In this document: piece after piece, positions 6,578 to 11,274 of the stretch
Layout of the letters: every line of letters begins with the position of its first letter
Numbering within the stretch: the stretch's first letter is position 1
Origin: Candidatus Collierbacteria bacterium
GTDB lineage: Bacteria; Patescibacteriota; Microgenomatia; UBA1400; MFAQ01
Assembly (NCBI GenBank): GCA_903873735.1
Contig: CAIQPO010000063.1
Coordinates: 1 to 11,274 of the forward strand
Reading direction: 5' to 3'
DNA: 11,274 nt
The notes under the pieces: model-generated
Seen by the model: the letters and a program-made list of their open reading frames with translations, nothing else
What the model was told of the DNA's origin: nothing
Database searches by the model: none
Translations under genes and position numbers: made by a program

Positions 6578-7864
6578 ATGCGTCGTAATTCCACAATTTC
6601 CCTGATGGCCCTGCTTCCGTTTGCCTGCGGCCTGGTGCTGTGCGGCATTATCTGGCAGTTCTTCATGCAGCCTCGGGCTGCGGAACTGAAAGGCGATGTC
6701 GAGATGCAATACGTCACGACCACCTACACTTATGGTGGTACTGACCTGTTCATCTCCACCGGCTACCCCACCAGCTTTATCAACCGCACTACCGGCGCTG
6801 CTGATGCCACCTCGAACAATGGTTACGAGCGTGCCACTGACAACACCGATATGGATGTCCAGACCGCTGGCTTCCCGGTGGGATATGTCGAGGGCTTTGA
6901 TTCTGGTTCGCAGATCGCCGGCAAGAACTACGAAACGCTGGTGGTCCACGACCCGAATGCCGATATCATCATCAAGTTGTCGCAGACCGAAGGTTTTGAG
7001 TTCACGCAGAATAGCGAGTCTCTCCAGGCCTACTACGGCGACAGCAACCAGGTGATTGCGCAGCTTTTTGAGCGCGAAAACTGGGGAGAAGAAAAAGAAG
7101 TCGAAACTGCTGAGTTCTTCAGCGCTGATGGCCAGCCTACGGGCGTGACCATGGTTGAAGAGCGTGGTAACGGCTGGTTGGGCCGCGAAGCTTTGCGCTA
7201 CGGCACCACCATCGTTGACTACCGCGGTGAGACCCCCTGGACCTTCAGCACCGAGTTTCAGACCGCTCCTGGCATCGCTATCCCCGCTGGCTCCAAAACC
7301 TTCGTCAACGGCCAGTTCGTCTATGAAGTCCGCACCAAGGTGCTGGAAAGCAAGATCGGCTGGAAAGTGTTTGACGGCTTCGAAGTCGTCGGCGCTGATG
7401 GCCAGGTAATCTGCCAGTACACCACGAAAGACGAATTGAACTACACCAGCTTCGAGTACGTTTTCGAATGTGGTGGCCGCAAGCTCGGCTCGATCTTCGT
7501 GAATGTGAACTCCCGCTACGTCTACACTCCCCCCGTCTCCGGCTGGCTGTATGGCTGCCCAGATGATGGCTGTGTGGAGACGACCTACAAGTTCACCTAC
7601 CTGCTCGAGGGCGAGACCTGGGAAACCAAGTTTGCCAACCTGAAGACCATCGATATGATCATGGCCCTGCTCCCCGACCAGGTGAATAAAGACAGCAACT
7701 ACCTCCACACCCTGGAAGAACACACTGACGCCATCATCATCGCCATGACCCGGCCTACCGACGTGGACGCTCAAAACTGGGCGATTGCTTTTGCCCAGGA
7801 AGAAGATTCCACTATGGTGCGCCAGGCGTACGAAACCCTGATCGCTCCGGCGATTTCTAAGTAG
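6578..7864 (+). CDS. Membrane-anchored extracytoplasmic protein of unknown family, G+C-rich
   Basis: A 428-residue protein I do not recognise. Residues about 7-29 are a hydrophobic anchor after the basic start MRRN; C17 and C22 lie inside it and no convincing lipobox is seen. The rest (about 35-428) is soluble, acidic, and rich in Tyr, Thr, Asn and Gly with alternating beta-like patterns to about 350 (TTTYTYGGTDLFIS at 47-60, KTFVNGQFVYEVRTKVLES at 240-258). The last 75 residues look more helical. C279, C298, C327 and C332 (GCPDDGC) could form two disulfides. Base and codon use is unlike the neighbours: one sampled line (7201-7260) is about 62% G+C against 40% in a neighbouring line (8701-8760), and the codons AGA, AGG, ATA, TTA, CTA and TCA are absent. 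It is a lone rightward gene with its own promoter, Shine-Dalgarno site and terminator. An abundant surface protein, or a gene acquired from a G+C-richer donor, are the main readings. Confidence 0.88.
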   Translation: MRRNSTISLMALLPFACGLVLCGIIWQFFMQPRAAELKGDVEMQYVTTTYTYGGTDLFISTGYPTSFINRTTGAADATSNNGYERATDNTDMDVQTAGFPVGYVEGFDSGSQIAGKNYETLVVHDPNADIIIKLSQTEGFEFTQNSESLQAYYGDSNQVIAQLFERENWGEEKEVETAEFFSADGQPTGVTMVEERGNGWLGREALRYGTTIVDYRGETPWTFSTEFQTAPGIAIPAGSKTFVNGQFVYEVRTKVLESKIGWKVFDGFEVVGADGQVICQYTTKDELNYTSFEYVFECGGRKLGSIFVNVNSRYVYTPPVSGWLYGCPDDGCVETTYKFTYLLEGETWETKFANLKTIDMIMALLPDQVNKDSNYLHTLEEHTDAIIIAMTRPTDVDAQNWAIAFAQEEDSTMVRQAYETLIAPAISK

Positions 7865-7881
7865 AACAAGATTCGAACAAT

Positions 7882-7907
7882 TCCCCCTCGCAAGAGGGGG
7901 ATTTTTA
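7882..7907 (+). terminator. Intrinsic terminator with GNRA tetraloop
   Basis: TCCCCCTC (7882-7889) pairs perfectly with GAGGGGGA (7894-7901) over a GCAA loop, followed by TTTTTATT. It begins 18 bases after the TAG of the G+C-rich gene. The T-run contains the stop codon (7905-7907) of the convergent glycosyltransferase gene. On the minus strand no T-run follows the stem, so it should act only on rightward transcripts. Confidence 0.92.
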
Positions 7908-8696
7908 TTGGAAAAAATGGAAGATTCTATTGATGAAATATATTAGATATCCTCGGTGTTTTATCAGATATGCTTTTAGTCCTTGTTGGTAGTTGAAGTT
8001 TTTTTGGCGCTTATTTTGATCGGAGCTTGCTCCTCCATGATGGATTATTTTAATCGAAGGAACATAGAGAACTCTAAGACCTTGAGAATGAAGTCTTTGA
8101 GAGAAGTCGATGTCTTCAAAGTACATAAAGAAGTTGCTGTCATCTAGCATGCCGATTTTTTCAAAGACAGAGCTATGAATCATCATGGCAGCCCCTGTCA
8201 GTAAATCCACTACTATTTCACTTTGAATCTTGCTGCAGTCTGGAAATCTTGGGCGGGCAAAAATGGCGTTTATTGGTTTTACAAAAAGTGGGTCAAAGAA
8301 GCCAACATTGTTTTGCACAGTACTGTCTGGCTGAATCAATTTTGGAGCTGATACCAATACTGGATTGTGCTTGGTAATCTCAAGTAGTTTCAGGATATCG
8401 TTTGTAGAGGTGCGGGTGTCACTATTTAGCAGCATTATCCACTCCCCTGTGGCTTTGACGATACCAATGTTATTTCCCCCTGAGAAGCCTAGGTTTTTGC
8501 CGGTGTAGGTAAATTTAACGTCAGGTCTTTTAGGAAGCTTTGGCTTGAGAGTATTTTCAGGGCTTTGGTCGATAAGGATGATTTCAAAGCTGGGATTGGG
8601 ATACAGGTCATCTAGGAGCTGAAGCACCATATCATCCGTTTGGAAGTTGACGATGACTATACTTAGTGGGAGAGTTTTCTCTGGTAGATTTGCCAT
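7905..8696 (-). CDS. Family 2 glycosyltransferase, rhamnosyltransferase-like (WbbL/RfbF type)
   Basis: A 263-residue cytoplasmic enzyme. LSIVIVNFQTDD (11-22) is the nucleotide-binding start, NLGFSGGNNIGI (68-79) and LLNSDTR (89-95, with D93 as the metal-binding position) are typical of this GT2 branch. DLLTGAAMMIH (164-174), FFMYFEDIDFSQRL (189-202, with E194/D195 near the catalytic base site) and IIHHGGASS (217-225) complete the pattern seen in dTDP-rhamnosyl and related transferases. Length is near the usual 280-300 residues. The probable role is adding a sugar, possibly rhamnose, to a lipid-linked glycan. Its ATG lies inside the end of the flippase gene, a 34-base overlap with no better in-frame start downstream, which indicates coupled expression. 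It ends inside the T-run of the opposing gene's terminator. Confidence 0.88.
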   Translation of the reverse strand: MANLPEKTLPLSIVIVNFQTDDMVLQLLDDLYPNPSFEIILIDQSPENTLKPKLPKRPDVKFTYTGKNLGFSGGNNIGIVKATGEWIMLLNSDTRTSTNDILKLLEITKHNPVLVSAPKLIQPDSTVQNNVGFFDPLFVKPINAIFARPRFPDCSKIQSEIVVDLLTGAAMMIHSSVFEKIGMLDDSNFFMYFEDIDFSQRLHSQGLRVLYVPSIKIIHHGGASSDQNKRQKNFNYQQGLKAYLIKHRGYLIYFINRIFHFFQ

Positions 8697-9928
8697 AAGA
8701 GTTCAGATCCAATTATGCCACCGAAAAGGAGGATTGAAAGACCTATTGCTATTGCTGATACGCCACTGTCTTGGGTAAACAAAATTTGAGTGGTTAACCA
8801 AGCGACTGCTAAAGAAAGAACATTAACCACTCCTAAACTCCAAGTTTTTCGTAGAGCGATAAGTGGCTGAAAGAAAATGGCATTTAAGCCCCAAGCGAAG
8901 CTGGGGATGAGAAAGACTGGGAAAAGCTCACTAACGGAGGCGAAGTCTGATTCGGTAAATTTACCACCGACGAATAAATATTTGATCGTGATTGGGCCTA
9001 AAACCATTATGGCTAGAGAAGTGCCGACCGAAAGAAGGATGCCGACTATTTTTGTTTTCAAAACTAGCTTTTTGGCCTCAGTATATTGATGATGAACAAA
9101 GCGGTCCAAGAGAGTGGGTAGGAGCAATACCTGAATGCCGATGGTGACGATACCTGATCCAAGAGAGTACATTTTGGTAACTAGATTTAGATATACCAGC
9201 TGACCTTCGCCTAGGGAGGAACCAAAAGCTCTCATCAAAAGAGTGTCACTTCTCACGGCAAATGAACTGATGATTAGTGGAAGCCAGGAGAGAAGAAGTG
9301 GTAAAAATATGTTTGGATTTGGTAAGGCAATTTTGATTTTTTCCGAAGGAAGAATGAGGATGAATTGAGCTAATATATTTACCAAGAAACCGATAGCAAG
9401 AGACCAGGCTCCAATGTATTTATATAAAGCTAGGGTGATTGCCAGACTAGAAATTGCACCTAGAAGCTGAGCCAGGGGAAAACGAGTAAATTTCTTGTGG
9501 AAATAGTGCAAACTACCAAAGACTGTGGCCATGCCTGCGAAAGGAAGTGTCCAGATCATGAATTGAAATAGTGGGAGAGAATTCGTAAAAAGTAAGGTAC
9601 CTCCAAATCCAAACAAGATGCCAAATATTGAGACAGAGACAAAAAGTATGGTAGAAGAGATTAGAAGGAATGGCAGAAGAGAGGAGATGATAGCGGAAAC
9701 GAATTTATTTTTATCTTTGTCTGCTTGGCTAGCATAGAGCGGCATAAAGGTGTCGCTTAAAGTGCCATAAATTACAGTGACCAGTACTGAAGGCAGAGCA
9801 ACTGCTGCCAAAAAAGAATCATACTCGAGAGATGCACCAAAGATACGTACTAAGACGATTTGGGATATGAGCTGAACTAAGGTAATTAGACCAAAAATAA
9901 AGGTGATCTCGATACTTTTTCTCTTCAC
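8663..9928 (-). CDS. MurJ/MviN-like lipid-linked glycan flippase (MOP superfamily)
   Basis: A 421-residue polytopic protein with about 12 hydrophobic segments. The N-terminus has the MurJ-like VRIFGASLEYDSFLAAVALP (27-46). The middle region LLSWLPLIISSFAVRSDTLL with SSLGEGQLVYLNLVTKMYSL, then GIQVLLLPTLLDRF, parallels the MurJ segment containing the GEG..aLNyA..l..lP motif and the following ..vLLP.ls. MurJ itself is about 500 residues with 14 helices, so this is a shorter member and may move a surface-glycan lipid intermediate instead of lipid II. The neighbouring glycosyltransferase supports a polysaccharide role. The start is GTG (9926-9928), just after a consensus -10. It overlaps the downstream transferase gene by 34 bases. 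Confidence 0.8.
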   Translation of the reverse strand: MKRKSIEITFIFGLITLVQLISQIVLVRIFGASLEYDSFLAAVALPSVLVTVIYGTLSDTFMPLYASQADKDKNKFVSAIISSLLPFLLISSTILFVSVSIFGILFGFGGTLLFTNSLPLFQFMIWTLPFAGMATVFGSLHYFHKKFTRFPLAQLLGAISSLAITLALYKYIGAWSLAIGFLVNILAQFILILPSEKIKIALPNPNIFLPLLLSWLPLIISSFAVRSDTLLMRAFGSSLGEGQLVYLNLVTKMYSLGSGIVTIGIQVLLLPTLLDRFVHHQYTEAKKLVLKTKIVGILLSVGTSLAIMVLGPITIKYLFVGGKFTESDFASVSELFPVFLIPSFAWGLNAIFFQPLIALRKTWSLGVVNVLSLAVAWLTTQILFTQDSGVSAIAIGLSILLFGGIIGSELLWQIYQRKLSH

Positions 9929-9937
9929 GGTTAACCT

Positions 9938-9943
9938 ATTATA
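9938..9943 (-). promoter_or_regulatory. Consensus -10 element directly before the flippase GTG
   Basis: TATAAT on the minus strand lies nine bases before the GTG at 9928, so transcription would start about three bases before the codon. No Shine-Dalgarno site fits in between and no good -35 is visible. This suggests a nearly leaderless mRNA. Confidence 0.5.
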
Positions 9944-9989
9944 CTAAGATTCCAGCAGCCTTAAGTATATAAGATATTAGAATATCAAA

Positions 9990-10202
9990 TTAGTGTTTTA
10001 TTAAATATCTATATATGAATTTATCGTATTCAAGATTGACAGATTCGTAGCGCTTCCTAGCAGACTCCATTGACTGAATGTCTAATATATGTACAGATCC
10101 CCTTGTAGTAAAGTTGCTAGCAGAATAACTCATTAACGCTTTTTCTGCAATTGAAAGATTTCTCTTCAGTTTAAGTAGTTGGATTGAAATTTTGTTCACC
10201 AT
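9990..10202 (-). CDS. Small protein of unknown function (70 residues)
   Basis: An unrecognised 70-residue basic, largely helical protein. It starts at ATG 10202; a TTG six bases upstream is a less likely start. Residues about 5-26 (KISIQLLKLKRNLSIAEKAL) and 44-67 (SMESARKRYESVNLEYDKFI) could form two amphipathic helices separated by a Ser/Thr-rich turn. There is no signal peptide or membrane segment and no Cys. It sits alone between the GT-C type gene and the flippase gene, with 69 and 61 non-coding bases on either side. A possible promoter lies directly upstream. It could be a helical-hairpin regulator or partner of the neighbouring enzymes, or a chance reading frame. Codon use is AT-rich like the surroundings and does not settle this. 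Confidence 0.45.
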   Translation of the reverse strand: MVNKISIQLLKLKRNLSIAEKALMSYSASNFTTRGSVHILDIQSMESARKRYESVNLEYDKFIYRYLIKH

Positions 10203-10207
10203 GGGCA

Positions 10208-10236
10208 ACTCTACACCCTGTCTTAAAATGTGTAAA
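10208..10236 (-). promoter_or_regulatory. Possible promoter for the 70-residue gene
   Basis: On the minus strand TTTACA (10231-10236) is followed after 17 bases by TAGAGT (10208-10213), five and four matches to the -35 and -10 hexamers. Only five bases separate the -10 from the ATG at 10202, so the transcript would start at or next to the codon. The -10 match is modest. Confidence 0.4.
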
Positions 10237-10271
10237 CTGTATCTAACTGGGTCAATATCACTAATTTCAGA

Positions 10272-11274
10272 CTATATCCCCCAAGAGTAGATGGAGATTC
10301 CCCAATGATCATTTTCATTGCCTGGTAGATCCTGAACCGTAAATTCAAATTTGAGGTTTTTCCTTATATATTCTTTCAGATATTCTGGAGTTTGGCTTTC
10401 CCAGTCTTCGACAATTGCAATACCACTCTTGTATTCATTCTGGAGTGATATTATTTTATCCACACTGTTTGTAACTTCTTCGCCAAAAACTGGGTCAATC
10501 TTGCCGAACTTTTCAGGATCTGCTAGTAAGACAAATTTTTGCCCCGGTAGATACCAAGGCACCCTATCGTTCCACGCATCTAGCACAACTAGACTGTCCC
10601 TATCTTTAATCATCTCTCTAATTCTTCCGTATGCATACTTGTAATCGACTATAGGGTTTTCTCGCATATCTGCGTTGATTGAATAGTATGATTTTGGCCA
10701 GAAAACAAATTTTCCCGTCTGAGCTAATAAGGCAAAAAGTAAAAAGACGAGTAACCAACGTAGCTTTTCACTTTTGGTTATTTTGTCAATTAAAGATGAT
10801 GCACCAGCTGAAAACAGAAGGTACATCAAGGGAAAAGCTGGTAGAGAGTATCTTACATAGTTTGGGTTTATTTTGAAGATAGCCATAAAAAAGATGAAGA
10901 TCACTGAACCGGCGAGTAGCAAGGATAAAGATCTCGTCTTTTTTTCTTGGTATAGGAAAATGAAGCCAATAGCAGATCCAAGAATCAGCCACCAATAGTG
11001 ATGTGTAAGAAATATTCTGTAATGGAGGGGTGATAAATAAAATTTTGTAAATACAGACCTTACAAATTCACTACTCCCCGAAGATGAATTTATGACAATA
11101 AGAAAGATGATTATAAAAATTGCCGGAATCAACAAAAGATATTTATGTTTTCTTTCTTTTATCGTCTTGTATATTATGCATGGTACGATCAATGCCATAT
11201 TTAGAAGACCGGTTCCATGGAACAATGTTGATATAAATGATAAAAGAATTACAACAAACAAATATTTCCTAAAA
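10272..11274 (-). CDS. GT-C type (GT39-like) polytopic membrane glycosyltransferase, 5' end beyond window
   Basis: The frame is open to the right edge (333 residues, continuing upstream of the first visible TTG at 11261), so the N-terminus with the usual catalytic Asp loop is missing. The visible part has about seven hydrophobic segments, including one with the GT-C feature NPNYVRYSLPAFPLMYLLF, where an Arg and Pro precede a membrane helix as in the RYxLP motif of GT39-like proteins. A soluble C-terminal domain of about 130 residues follows (YAYGRIREMIKDRDSLVVLD, YLPGQKFVLLADP, GIAIVEDWES), with a Rossmann-like strand/helix alternation often seen at the end of such proteins. The likely role is transfer of a polyprenyl-linked sugar on the outer membrane face. 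Only the family is supported, not the substrate. It leads the leftward group containing the flippase and the family 2 transferase. Confidence 0.7.
   Translation of the reverse strand, partial: FRKYLFVVILLSFISTLFHGTGLLNMALIVPCIIYKTIKERKHKYLLLIPAIFIIIFLIVINSSSGSSEFVRSVFTKFYLSPLHYRIFLTHHYWWLILGSAIGFIFLYQEKKTRSLSLLLAGSVIFIFFMAIFKINPNYVRYSLPAFPLMYLLFSAGASSLIDKITKSEKLRWLLVFLLFALLAQTGKFVFWPKSYYSINADMRENPIVDYKYAYGRIREMIKDRDSLVVLDAWNDRVPWYLPGQKFVLLADPEKFGKIDPVFGEEVTNSVDKIISLQNEYKSGIAIVEDWESQTPEYLKEYIRKNLKFEFTVQDLPGNENDHWGISIYSWGI

Noticed and set aside
6696..7409. 119- and 84-residue plus-strand frames inside the G+C-rich gene
   Set aside because: Pro/Ser/Arg/Ala-rich +1-frame shadows of a G+C-rich gene with no start signals of their own.
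6572..7774. 400-residue open frame on the minus strand opposite the G+C-rich gene
   Set aside because: It is codon-aligned with the real gene and stays open because the sense gene has no TTA, CTA or TCA codons. Its His/Asp/Val/Gly-rich composition is typical of an antisense shadow.
6432..7904. Transposon-like insertion of the G+C-rich gene
   Set aside because: I found no transposase, terminal inverted repeats or target-site duplication at the edges; transfer by other means remains possible.
10351..10995. Short frames of 65-97 residues on both strands near the right edge
   Set aside because: All overlap the long GT-C type gene in other frames and lack recognisable motifs or start signals.

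Overview
The window looks like chromosomal DNA of an uncultured bacterium of the Patescibacteria (CPR) type. This is inference from general character: compact AT-leaning DNA, start/stop overlaps, many small envelope and glycosyltransferase genes, and GTG starts. TGA is used as a stop (for example the MFS transporter and the ATGA overlaps), so the sequence argues against the UGA-recoded CPR lineages. I see no rRNA, tRNA, CRISPR array, insertion sequence or origin, and no stretch over 300 bases without a gene.

Layout: positions 1-3492 hold a leftward group of a polytopic membrane protein with a C-terminal IPT/TIG-like domain, a GT-C type membrane glycosyltransferase, and a family 2 glycosyltransferase that runs off the left edge. 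A TetA-like MFS exporter (3507-4664) diverges from this group across only 14 bases and converges, with a 7-base overlap, on a second leftward group: GIY-YIG domain protein, UDP-glucuronate decarboxylase and membrane-anchored SNase-like nuclease, joined by 4-base ATGA overlaps. Positions 7905-11274 hold a third leftward group: a GT-C type membrane protein cut by the right edge, a 70-residue protein of unknown function, a MurJ/MOP-type flippase and a rhamnosyltransferase-like family 2 glycosyltransferase. Nucleotide-sugar synthesis, transfer on both membrane faces and lipid-linked flipping fit assembly of a surface polysaccharide or glycan.

The outlier is a rightward 428-residue gene at 6578-7864 between the second and third groups. 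It is much richer in G+C than its neighbours, lacks six codons that are normal around it, and forms a self-contained transcription unit: a near-consensus extended -10 promoter, a leader with a small hairpin and a 10-base direct repeat, a clear Shine-Dalgarno site, and a strong GNRA-loop intrinsic terminator. Its product is a membrane-anchored, otherwise extracytoplasmic protein that I cannot assign to a family. It is the best candidate here for something undescribed.

Most other genes that are not translationally coupled lack a convincing Shine-Dalgarno sequence and have a -10-like hexamer 4-9 bases before the start codon, which suggests leaderless transcripts.
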